From Thalassiosira profunda (lineage: Eukaryota; Bacillariophyta; Thalassiosirophyceae; Thalassiosirales; Thalassiosiraceae): DNA of 10,231 nt. The stretch lies in NCBI GenBank assembly GCA_036939355.1, contig JALLAP010000814.1:1-10231 (forward strand), given 5' to 3'. The position numbers and the translations under genes were made by a program. Of the stretch, positions 1 through 7,630 are shown piece by piece (the stretch's first letter is position 1; each line of letters opens with the position of its first letter). The notes beneath the pieces are model-generated. The model saw only the letters and a program-made list of their open reading frames with translations, did no database searches and was not told the origin of the DNA.

Positions 1-247
1 TCATCAAGAAGCGCATCGAGGCGCTCATCGACCGAGAGTACCTGGAGCGAAGGTGAGTGACATTTTTTCCCTTACTTCTTTGTTTTGCCAGTATCTAATG
101 CATCAACGTTCGATTCTTTCCAAACAGCTCGGAGAACACTCAACAGTGTGAGTGCCTTAGTCTCGTTTCGTTGCATCTCTGCCTCTGCTTCAAGATCGCT
201 CATGTCACGTGTCCATTATTCTCTCTGCAGACAATTACCTCGCGTAA
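1..247 (+). CDS. Cullin C-terminus (three terminal exons, CUL4-like), 5' partial
   Basis: Cullins are the scaffolds of cullin-RING ubiquitin ligases; their C-terminal winged-helix region carries the neddylation site and helps hold the RING subunit. Seen here: exon 1 (1-52, frame from base 3) encodes IKKRIEALIDREYLER. A GTGAGT donor at 53 joins acceptor CAG at 125-127. A 20-nt exon follows (128-147), then a second GTGAGT intron (148-230, ending CTGCAG), then a 17-nt last exon (231-247) with stop TAA at 245-247. The joined tail is SSENTQQYNYLA-stop, which matches the near-invariant YxYLA ending of cullins. The neddylated lysine and the rest of the protein lie upstream of the window. The DREYLER and ENxxQYNY wording is closest to CUL4 as I recall it; CUL1 or CUL3 is not excluded. 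Without splicing, the frame stops right after LERR and loses the conserved ending, so the three-exon model is preferred. The gene is convergent with the pseudouridine synthase. Confidence 0.9.
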
Positions 248-452
248 CTTTGGGTGGAGTGGACGTTGGAGCCTTGGAACTGTTTGGGGCAGCAGCGATG
301 CTCTCTTGTGGTGGCCCACCTTTCAGCCAGACTGGTTGGCGTGTGCTTCACTGCTTTCTCGGTCCCAAACGACAGCATTATTTCTTTAAGTACCATTAGA
401 GGAAATGTCGTGTCTCTATTGTGTTTGCCTGCAAGAGATTGAGGGCGCCTCT

Positions 453-1646
453 CTACTTGATTAACGACTCTGCCCACTCCAATTCTTCGTCTGTAGGATC
501 CCGGAACTCTCCCTCTTCCAAATCACCCAGTTCAACTTCGCCGTGCCGTTCCCTTCGCAATTCCACCACGGGATGGCCGCAGTTTGCCAGCATTCTGCGG
601 ACCATTCGGTGCTTTCCCTCTTGCACAACGAGCCGGACATCACTGAAGGGCCCCGAGTAGGAGTCGCCCAACTGCGAATCTCCATCTGCCTCGTCGTCAA
701 TCGTCAACATTTCATCGATATCCTCGTCATCTTCATCCACGAGCCCATCCGAGGCAGTGACAGCGAGAAGCTCCGCCTTGTGCATTCCCTCCGAAGTTTT
801 GACACCATCTAATAGCTTTTGCTTGAGTTCCTCCTCGTCAGCCAGACCCTGCACCGTTGCAACGTACTCCTTCTGCACGCCTCTCCTCGGATGGAGAAGC
901 CTCTGCGTCAGCTGCCCGTCCCTCGAGAACAGTATCAATCCCGTTGTGTCAAAATCCAGCCGTCCGACCGGGTGCATTCCCGCCTTCACATATTTCGGAT
1001 CCAGCACCTGTCCCAGGTGCTTGCGGTTTTGGTCTTGATACTTCTTTGCATCTCCCATTGCAGAGAGCATATGTTTCGGTTTGTGATACACCAGCAGCAG
1101 TGGCGGTGGGCCCGGCAACAACGTTCCATCCAAAAACAGTGACGAATTACCCGGAACCTTCTCCTTCGGACTCTTGATCCGGGTCCGTTCCGAGTGGGGC
1201 GCGTCAGGATGCGGCGCATATGTTATGCGCCTCGCCTTTGCAAGCTCGAACACCTGCGATCGAGATCCGACGCCACGGTGGGCGAGGAGCTTGTCGATGC
1301 GCGTGAGCTTGAGTTGTTGCGTGGCCCGTCGTCGTTGTTTGCGCGATTTGGATTTGGATTTGGTTGGCTGGGTATCCTCGACGGAGGCATCCTCATTTTG
1401 CAGAGATGCAAAATGGCGTGTCAACCGAGGCAATAACACGCCAGCTGTTGGATAATTGATGGACCGCTCACGCAATGCATTGCGGTTGCAGAATGTGGGT
1501 CTGCATCGCTGTGATGGGCATCTCGTCGTGATGTGTGCAAGCGACCTCGCCGCGGCGTTGCAGGTGATCGCGCTCGATCGAACGATGACGTAAGACATGC
1601 TCAAAGTGGCCAACAGCATTCGTTTTAGCAGGGAGCGCGCCGGCAT
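453..1646 (-). CDS. RsuA/RluB-family pseudouridine synthase, probably organellar
   Basis: This family isomerises a specific uridine of rRNA to pseudouridine. The 397-residue intronless protein has a leader of about 100 residues that is rich in Arg, Ser and Ala, with no acidic residue before about position 60. An S4 RNA-binding domain follows from about residue 113 (RIDKLLAHRGVGSRSQ). The catalytic domain starts near 185 (LLVYHKPKHML). The family motif GRLDFDTTGLILFSRDG at 228-244 carries the expected catalytic Asp231. The C-terminal signature EGKHRMVRRMLANCGHPV (343-360) is also present. An acidic insert at about 300-325 is unusual for bacterial members. The leader suggests mitochondrial import. 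A plastid route is less likely, because the hydrophobic stretch at 11-26 is not followed by Phe. Bacterial relatives modify one position of 16S or 23S rRNA; the target here cannot be told. The start is the first ATG of the frame. Confidence 0.88.
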   Translation of the reverse strand: MPARSLLKRMLLATLSMSYVIVRSSAITCNAAARSLAHITTRCPSQRCRPTFCNRNALRERSINYPTAGVLLPRLTRHFASLQNEDASVEDTQPTKSKSKSRKQRRRATQQLKLTRIDKLLAHRGVGSRSQVFELAKARRITYAPHPDAPHSERTRIKSPKEKVPGNSSLFLDGTLLPGPPPLLLVYHKPKHMLSAMGDAKKYQDQNRKHLGQVLDPKYVKAGMHPVGRLDFDTTGLILFSRDGQLTQRLLHPRRGVQKEYVATVQGLADEEELKQKLLDGVKTSEGMHKAELLAVTASDGLVDEDDEDIDEMLTIDDEADGDSQLGDSYSGPFSDVRLVVQEGKHRMVRRMLANCGHPVVELRRERHGEVELGDLEEGEFRDPTDEELEWAESLIK

Positions 1647-1670
1647 GAATGAATAGCGGAGGAGGCCGGG

Positions 1671-1704
1671 TGGGGGTGATGGGTGATGGTGATGTTGTGA
1701 TGAG
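1671..1704. repeat. GGTGAT-type simple repeat
   Basis: Imperfect tandem GGTGAT/GATGGT units run for about 34 bases, just upstream of the pseudouridine synthase start codon and probably in its 5' leader or proximal promoter. The complementary strand reads as ATCACC units. No function can be assigned. Confidence 0.55.
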
Positions 1705-1819
1705 GCTGGGCTCTGGGCGGGCTGTTGTTTGCTTGCGGCTTGCAGAGTGGGTTGTGGGTGGACGCGGCGAGTGGCACACAGAGCAGGGAAAACACACAGA
1801 GCACAGAGTTGAGTTTGCC

Positions 1820-1874
1820 GGTTAGGTTTCGGGTAAGGGTTGGGATAGGGTTAGGGTTAGGGTACATAGGGTTG
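1820..1874. repeat. Interstitial telomere-like (TTAGGG) degenerate array
   Basis: The core 1846-1862 is a perfect TAGGG(TTAGGG)2. It is flanked on both sides by decayed variants (GTTAGG, TAAGGG, TTGGGA, ATAGGGTTGG). On the minus strand, the coding strand of the neighbouring gene, it reads CCCTAACCCTAACCCTA about 200 bases upstream of that gene's ATG. This resembles plant telo-box promoter elements (AAACCCTAA), which are known from ribosomal-protein and ribosome-biogenesis genes. A relic of telomere repair is the alternative. Confidence 0.65.
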
Positions 1875-2043
1875 GTCCAAATTGAGTGTCTGAAAGACCT
1901 CACACAACTGCCGTTTCCTCCGAACCACACGGAGCCTTGGTTCAAGCCCGTTTCTTCTGCGGCAAAGAATATCATAGACATACTAACTTCCCTTTGTTAT
2001 TATTCCCTTGAGGTAGTCAGCTTAACTGCCTCTCTGCTTCTGC

Positions 2044-4852
2044 TCAGTAAATACACACCCTCTCCAAATCAAGATTGCCGAAAAAGTCTTCGTATGCCGC
2101 GGCCAGATAGGAATACTTTTCGTCATCTGGATCGTAGTCCAGCGCCATGAGAGCATCCGACGCAATGCCTACATTCAAGCAAGCTCTCACATCTCCAGGG
2201 TTGTCCGACGGGAACTCTGACAAATCTTCCATCCTAGCAATCCCTGCGTGATTTTCTCGGTTGAATTGGCACAGAAACTCGTGAAAGATTGTGCCAATAG
2301 CAACCATGTTGTACCGCAGAAAGTCCTCTTCCACCATGAATGCTTTGTACACAAGGTATAGTTTGGCATCATAGATCTGAAACGACATGGGAAATGGAGA
2401 GGATGGATCGAGATGCAAGTGTTTGGGAATGCTTGGGTCCTGCATTCCCTCTTCCAAATCAAAGTTGGCTAAGCAGTGACGCTTGAAGGTCATCGACACT
2501 TCCGAAGAGTCAATTGTCGCAGCAACTCTGATAGAAACATGTGTGGTGAGAGGTTAGCGTGCAGTGTTAAACATTGAGCCTGGAAACAAAGACCAGATGA
2601 GCTCACCGTTTGCTGTCTGTGCGTTTGCGCTTGATCTCTGACAAGGTCATGGTGGGCTTGACAGGCTTCTTGCCGCCTCCGTGACCATACCGCGCCAGAG
2701 CTTGCTTGTAAAGAGCAATTTCATTCGGACATCCCAGGCAAAGGCTGTGCCGATAGGTAAATTTGCCCATCTCGGGCTTATTCGGCCAACCGTTCCAGAC
2801 ATACAGGCTCTTCTCCAAAAACTGGTCAATATCTGACAGAACGGGCAAGTCCTCGTCTACCATTCCACGGCACTTTAGTGCGTTGTAAATGTGCAGAACG
2901 GTAGTTGCCTCTGGACCTGACATCGCAGCAAAACCTCCCTCGAGCGACACGTAGAAGGAAATGTATGCCAAGGTCAACCCAGCACTCAGCGGATTCCAAA
3001 AGAGCATCTCGTGGTTCCCAAGACCGGCAAGTGTGTGGTTTGGATCCCATCCTTCCGAAAAATCTGCAATACTTCTCGTCGTCTCGACAATGTGTTTCAG
3101 GCAGTTCTCTCTTCCTTCTTGGCACGGGACGACGTCCATCATCAGAAGGTGCTCCTCCGACTGTGCCAAGAATTTGTTGAATGTGCTTTGCGCCAAACTG
3201 GAGAGGCGGGCGACATCCCCCTCCCCTTGAAGCTCGAATACTGAAATCAGCATCAAGTGCAGAGAGAACGTCAATGCAAATGGAGGCTTTGCGCTCATGT
3301 TGCCGATCGTCCACTCTCGAATCAAATGGATGTGCGGCAGCATTTTTCTCTCCATGGGCACTGCCTTGCTGTCTGCCCTCCACTTAGAGTGCATGATGTC
3401 GAGAAACAAAGACGCAAGGAGAGAGTCCATGTCGCCGCGGATCGAAGCTGCAGGATTGCTATCCTCGTTCCATCCGGAACAGCATAACAGAACAGGCATC
3501 AAATCATCAAAGATGTGCTTGTCTCGATCCGATTCCTCTTTGGCTGTGTAGGCGCCATGAAGATCAAGCAGTCTCATCGTGTTCAATATCGAGCGTTCCC
3601 CGCCAATGTTCGACTCCCACAGTTCATCATCCTCCATGAAAGAGGGAATGTTTTTCATGAATTCCTCGTCTTCGTCGGCAAAGTAGCGACGCCATGCACC
3701 ATTCTTGGCCTCTACCTGAGTCTGAGTGTTCAGCAGACAAATTTGAACAATCCTGGTCGCTAGCCACAAGTTCTTCGTCCTCCAATGCTCTGGGAGCTTC
3801 CACCGCCTGCTGAAGGTCTCTGAGACTTTCTTGACATCGCCCATCTGACCTCGGAACACCCCTTCGATGACATCTCCCACGAAACCAACGGCAGCAGTAT
3901 CATTGAACGTTCTGGCCAACGGAGAATAGGTCTGAACGTTTTGAGAAAGCATGTTGACCATGGGACTCAAGAAGGAAACGGCCAGGATGCGGTAAGGCGA
4001 TTCTGCAAGATCGGGGCACTCCAAATAGAGATCACGTTCCGCAGCCTGTACTTCGAGGAGGGAACTTTTGGCCAGCACCCCCATAGCAAGAAGTTCCGGG
4101 ACCAGCCGCTCAGTTGAAAATTCTCCCCTGGCTTCCATCCGCAAAGTCTCCTTTATATTCTTCATCCCAAGAGATACCTTGTGGGCGTGATAAGCCATCG
4201 AATCGAACAGGAACAGGCACTTTGCCCTATCGGGGAAAGAGACCAAATCTTGAAGTGAATATGCTTCCGAGGGAGGCTCTGGCCGGGCGACGGGGGCGTC
4301 ATCATCCGTAGATGCGTCATCGTCGCTATCGCTCTCTTCCTCAAATGGAGATAGCGCCCCAAATCGATTGACAAATGCATCCTCCTCCGCCGCCTCTTCT
4401 CCACCGTCTGTAGTTTTTCCTTCCACGCCCTCTTCCTTGCAAGATTTCAGCACTTGGTGGCAATAGTTCAATACTACCACGAAGTAGGCGTGTCCCTCGT
4501 CGCCCCCATCTATCAGGCGTTGCGCGTATTTCTTTCGCACGCTGATGGCGAGACGGAGGTTGCGCAAGAGAACGTCAGTGACCGCGATCCCGTTGTCCTT
4601 CACATAATCCGCGGCGTCGAGAAAGCAATGCACTAGATCGCTCGCGAATACATCCGTCGGGACCAGGCTCGCTAGCTGCGCCTTGAATTGCAGCGTGGCG
4701 TCCTTGTAGGCTTGGTAAATCGACGGCAAATTGTCGGATTCGTTGGTTGCTCTCTCGACGCCGAATGGCACCACGGCGCTCTTGTTGCTCTTCCTTTTGT
4801 TGCCGCCGCCCCCTGTTGCCGCCTTCTTTTTCGCCCTCGACTTCTTCCCCAT
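2044..4852 (-). CDS. DUF6604-like protein of unknown function (two exons, 909 aa)
   Basis: Exon 1 spans 4852-2607 and exon 2 spans 2527-2044, separated by a 79-nt GTGAGC...CAG intron (2528-2606). Joining them makes one Arg codon across the junction and gives 909 residues. The N-terminus (1-24) is Lys/Arg-rich and could act as a nuclear signal. From about residue 44, several stretches match what I remember of fungal DUF6604 proteins: IYQAYKDAT (45-53), the block around ISVRKKYAQ...GHAYFVVVLNYCHQVL (103-135) and VNRFGALSPFEE (161-172). Further along are WNPLSAG (619-625), VLHIYNAL (652-659) and YRHSLCLGCPN (700-710). An acidic run (EEESDSDDD) lies at 171-179. No catalytic motif or membrane segment is evident. 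Exon 2 encodes a 160-residue C-terminal part, acidic near its end, that I do not recognise. Fungal relatives are uncharacterised; some are fused to larger proteins. The family call rests on memory of the sequence pattern. The gene diverges from the hydrolase gene at 5283. Confidence 0.8.
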
Positions 4853-5282
4853 GATAGCTGCCGATGGTTTGGATGCGCCCGACTTCTACCCGAGGAGGCG
4901 CGGCGGGTGTGTGTGAGTGTGATGTTTTGTTGATGTGGGTTAGGGTTAAGTTGTATTTCAGGTTAGGGTTAGGGTAGCATTCACCCTGCTTCCGTCCAGC
5001 ACTGCTTCCTCTCTCTTCCTCTCCACTTCTCGCCCCGCGCCGCCCGGCAGCCTCGCCCTCATCCAGCGCTGCTCCCTCGTCCCCCGCCAACGACATCCCC
5101 TGCTCCGTCGCTGCTTCTTCCGTCGCCCTCCTGTGTAGCGGCTGCGGCTCCTCCCAGACGTGAACACAAACGCGGTGCAATTTTGGTGCACCCGATTGCA
5201 ATGTTCCCTGATGGAAATTCACAGTGCTCTTTACTTGGGTGATAGGGCAATCATCCTCCTGCAAATCATTCTCTGGACCAGC
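4853..5282. promoter_or_regulatory. Divergent intergenic region between the DUF6604-like gene and the hydrolase
   Basis: About 430 bases must hold the promoters of both flanking genes. From left to right it contains a GT-rich patch at about 4900-4935, TTAGGG tracts at 4936-4975, a C/T-rich stretch at about 4979-5158, and then an AT-richer leader with several ATGs (5201 out of frame; 5211, 5283 and 5301 in frame with the hydrolase). A long minus-strand open frame crosses this area but has no family resemblance. No TATA box stands out. Confidence 0.55.
4936..4975. repeat. Second TTAGGG (telo-box-like) tract
   Basis: Two short runs, GGGTTAGGGTTAAG (4937-4950) and GGTTAGGGTTAGGGT (4961-4975), are separated by ten unrelated bases. 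On the minus strand they read as CCCTAACCC-type boxes 85-123 bases upstream of the ATG of the DUF6604-like gene. This is the same orientation relative to the gene as the tract upstream of the pseudouridine synthase. Confidence 0.65.
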
Positions 5283-7271
5283 ATGTCGACAATATCCGCC
5301 ATGGCGGCTTCCCGCGCTGTGTGCTCCTTCGTGGGTCGGGGCAGCGCAAGTATCGTCGGCCCGCAGATACGGGCCGCAAGGCAACAACGAGGCGCTCTGC
5401 ACGTGTCTTACGCCACATCTTCGACATCGGGCCGAGGCTTTGGCAAAGATACCGAGAAATCTGCAAAGGACAATTGGAAGGTGGTGGACGTGCCTCTGGT
5501 CTTCGTTCCGGGGATGAAAGGCACCCATCTTGCCTTCGAGCATGATGCAACCAGTCAGTTGGCCACCGATAGACAATCCATCAAGAAGAAGAGAGCGTGG
5601 CTGACTCTGGGCAACCTGCTGAACTTTCCTCCACGGCCCGACAACGACAGAGCGAGGGATTTGTCCCTTCCGTTGACATATGATTACACTCCTCCAGCCG
5701 GGGGCGAGGAGGGGCACGAGTTTTCGCCGCACTACCCGCGGCAGCATCGAGGAGACCTCGCCCCCGACGGAATCGTGGATCACATCATCGAATTAAATGT
5801 GGGGAGCAAGAACGCAACGAACTACGTGGACCTGAACTTCCTCCCATTCTACGGCCATGTGACGCGTATGCTGCGGGAAATTGATATCGAGTACCACGCA
5901 CGGCGCCACGATGGCAAGGTGGAGTCCACCGAATCCTTTCTTGGCCAGGATGACGAGGCTGCAGAGGAGGCGAGTGAAAAAGGAATCGTCGATAGGGCGG
6001 GGTCCTTTGTGGAGCGTGCGTCAAACTGGGCATTCCGGAACGAAACGGCGAAAGAGCAACAATCCCACCACTCTCTCAGGCACTGCCGGCCCACAGCAGT
6101 GTTCGGGTATGATTGGCGTCGACCTCTTCCCGAGCTGTGCACTGCGCTGCATCAATTCTGCGAAGAGACATTTCCGGGCCAGCCTGTGCAGATCCTCGCG
6201 CATTCGCTTGGCGGACTCATGACATTTGCTGCTGCGCGAGAGAATCCAGAAAAGTACGCCCCAGGCTGCACAGTTGTCGGGGTTCCGTTCGAGACGGGTA
6301 TCCAATATTTGCAGGACCTGCACAAGGGCTACTACACCGAGCTCGACCGCTGCCGACAATTCACGCCTGACAAACAATTCAGCATGAGCAGCCATTGGTC
6401 GTTCTTTCCCATCACAAAGGACCGTTGCGAAGACAGGTTTGTCGACGTGACAGAGAGGCGGGATTTGGATGAGGGCCAGCTGCAGTGGGACAAGTCGGGC
6501 ATCGGCAAAGAGGCAGAATTCCAGCCAAAAATCGACGGCCAAAATGCCTACTTCGACTTCTACGACGTTGAGGAATGGGAGAGGCTGGACATTGGTATCT
6601 TTGGGCCTGAATACGATGATCTTCTCACCGATGAGCAAAGGGACGCCTACAAGGAGCACATGCGGATCCAAATGGCAGCTGCAAAGAAATGGCGGAAGGA
6701 CGTATTGGGCGAAGGCGATGGACAGAGCGTGTTGGACGAAGGGGTCAACTTCCCTCCGTTTGTTGCAATGGCATCGGATGCCGTACCGACCGTCAATCAA
6801 ATCATACGCCGACGAAAGCAGATGGCAGCGCAAAATAGCGTGACGAGGAAAGGCAGATCTCCGCTGAATCCGTGGTCCTACGACTACGTGAGCGGTCGAT
6901 CCGTTCCGGGCGATGGCCGAATCGATTTTGACAAGGCGTTCCCGCCAGGATTTATCGAGCACAAACGGATCGCTCTTGATAGCAAACATGCGTCGCAAAT
7001 GTGCTGGGAAGAGTCGTCGGGCTCGTTAGGGACAATATACCGCGAGGTTGTTGAGCAGGCAGAAGAGTATTTGCTGCGACAGAAAGAGATTGGAGAAGCG
7101 GATCGCAATCCTAGCACTGAGGACGTGGAGAGCAGATCAATGATGAGGAGAATCAGGCTCAGGGCGAGAAATGCGAGGAAACGGCTGCGGGGTAGAAAAG
7201 CAGTCGATTCCCGAGAGTTGGCTGTTGCGGGCCGTCCGAGACGCTTTTCGTTGCGAAGAAGAAGGCGTTGA
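5283..7271 (+). CDS. LCAT/PDAT-like alpha/beta-hydrolase (lipase or acyltransferase)
   Basis: The protein is 662 residues from the ATG at 5283. Family members hydrolyse glycerolipids or transfer acyl chains. The nucleophile elbow AHSLGG gives Ser308, preceded by GYDWRRPLPE (275-284), a hallmark of LCAT/PDAT relatives. The segment VFVPGMKGTHL (73-83) fits the first strand and oxyanion region. GDGRIDFD (543-550) and DSKHASQM (566-573) plausibly supply the acid and His569 of the triad. The first 50 or so residues are rich in Ala, Arg and Ser without acidic residues, like a mitochondrial presequence. The ATG at 5301 (CCGCCATGG) has the best initiation context and gives a similar leader six residues shorter. 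An ATG at 5211 would add a hydrophobic stretch, making an ER signal possible. A charged region at about 390-475 has no assigned role. The last 40 or so residues are extremely Arg-rich and end in RRRRR. Substrate is unknown, and lipase versus transferase cannot be decided. Confidence 0.82.
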   Translation: MSTISAMAASRAVCSFVGRGSASIVGPQIRAARQQRGALHVSYATSSTSGRGFGKDTEKSAKDNWKVVDVPLVFVPGMKGTHLAFEHDATSQLATDRQSIKKKRAWLTLGNLLNFPPRPDNDRARDLSLPLTYDYTPPAGGEEGHEFSPHYPRQHRGDLAPDGIVDHIIELNVGSKNATNYVDLNFLPFYGHVTRMLREIDIEYHARRHDGKVESTESFLGQDDEAAEEASEKGIVDRAGSFVERASNWAFRNETAKEQQSHHSLRHCRPTAVFGYDWRRPLPELCTALHQFCEETFPGQPVQILAHSLGGLMTFAAARENPEKYAPGCTVVGVPFETGIQYLQDLHKGYYTELDRCRQFTPDKQFSMSSHWSFFPITKDRCEDRFVDVTERRDLDEGQLQWDKSGIGKEAEFQPKIDGQNAYFDFYDVEEWERLDIGIFGPEYDDLLTDEQRDAYKEHMRIQMAAAKKWRKDVLGEGDGQSVLDEGVNFPPFVAMASDAVPTVNQIIRRRKQMAAQNSVTRKGRSPLNPWSYDYVSGRSVPGDGRIDFDKAFPPGFIEHKRIALDSKHASQMCWEESSGSLGTIYREVVEQAEEYLLRQKEIGEADRNPSTEDVESRSMMRRIRLRARNARKRLRGRKAVDSRELAVAGRPRRFSLRRRRR

Positions 7272-7630
7272 AATAAATACAAGTTTCGTGTGCGTAGACG
7301 ATTGAACGAAGCTGCTGTTGCCTGTCAGCATACCTCGACTTGCAACTCAACTTAGGCGAATCCATCCAGCCAAGGGAAAACAGTTCCAGCCTCCCTCGTA
7401 GCTGCTGCAAGCGCCCCTTTTGTGGTTCCCCAAAACACTTTCACTTCTACGTGCGACTGGTGTGTCCAGTCAATTTTAGACCACGCATGACTGCTGGAAA
7501 TCACCTCACTCCTCTCACATGGTAAAACATGACTGAACACGATTTCTCCACGCCAAGGTCAACCCTCTCCCCCTCTCGAACGCCACCTGAGGCACGCCTC
7601 TTTCCACCACTACAACACGCTGCTGGAACG
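7272..7630. other. Intergenic: 3' side of hydrolase, promoter of the next gene
   Basis: About 360 bases without a supportable gene. A canonical AATAAA (7272-7277) directly follows the hydrolase stop codon (7269-7271) and could be its polyadenylation signal, though it sits unusually close to the stop. The right half is C/T-rich and should hold the promoter and leader of the gene starting at 7631. An in-frame ATG at 7529 would extend that protein by 34 polar residues, placing a TM-like segment internally. Confidence 0.5.

Larger units (their letters stand above)
1647..2043. other. Intergenic: promoter side of pseudouridine synthase, 3' side of the DUF6604-like gene
   Basis: About 400 bases without a convincing gene. 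The part next to 1646 holds a GGTGAT-type low-complexity run and should contain the minus-strand promoter of the pseudouridine synthase. The middle holds degenerate TTAGGG repeats. The part beyond about 1880 is AT-richer and is probably the 3' untranslated region of the upstream minus-strand gene. Open frames across it are rich in Pro, Asn and Thr because of the repeats and resemble no family I know. Confidence 0.6.

Noticed and set aside
1820..1874. A true chromosome end or subtelomere
   Set aside because: The tract is only a few units long, decayed, and lies between two intact single-copy genes with coding DNA continuing on both sides.
1931..1956. tRNA T-arm-like GGTTCAAGCCC
   Set aside because: The bases on either side do not pair as a T-stem, and no acceptor, D or anticodon arm can be placed around it.
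2044..2499. A separate 151-codon gene on the minus strand
   Set aside because: It begins with GTG rather than ATG in the raw frame. A good GTGAGC donor and CAG acceptor join it in frame to the large upstream gene, so it is treated as exon 2.
2603..4852. NatC auxiliary subunit (MAK10/NAA35) as identity of the large minus-strand gene
   Set aside because: It was considered because of size and all-helical look, but the ISVRKKYAQ, NRFGAL and WNPLSAG blocks fit the DUF6604 pattern better and no MAK10 signature was seen.
4575..5783. Long minus-strand open frame (402 codons) across the divergent promoter and the hydrolase start
   Set aside because: It is antisense to the hydrolase and out of frame with the DUF6604-like gene. 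Its composition follows the repeats and GC-rich DNA, and it shows no family motif.
6021..6998. 325-codon minus-strand open frame inside the hydrolase gene
   Set aside because: It lies wholly antisense to a coding region with recognisable catalytic motifs. A long antisense frame is expected from the codon bias of GC-rich genes.
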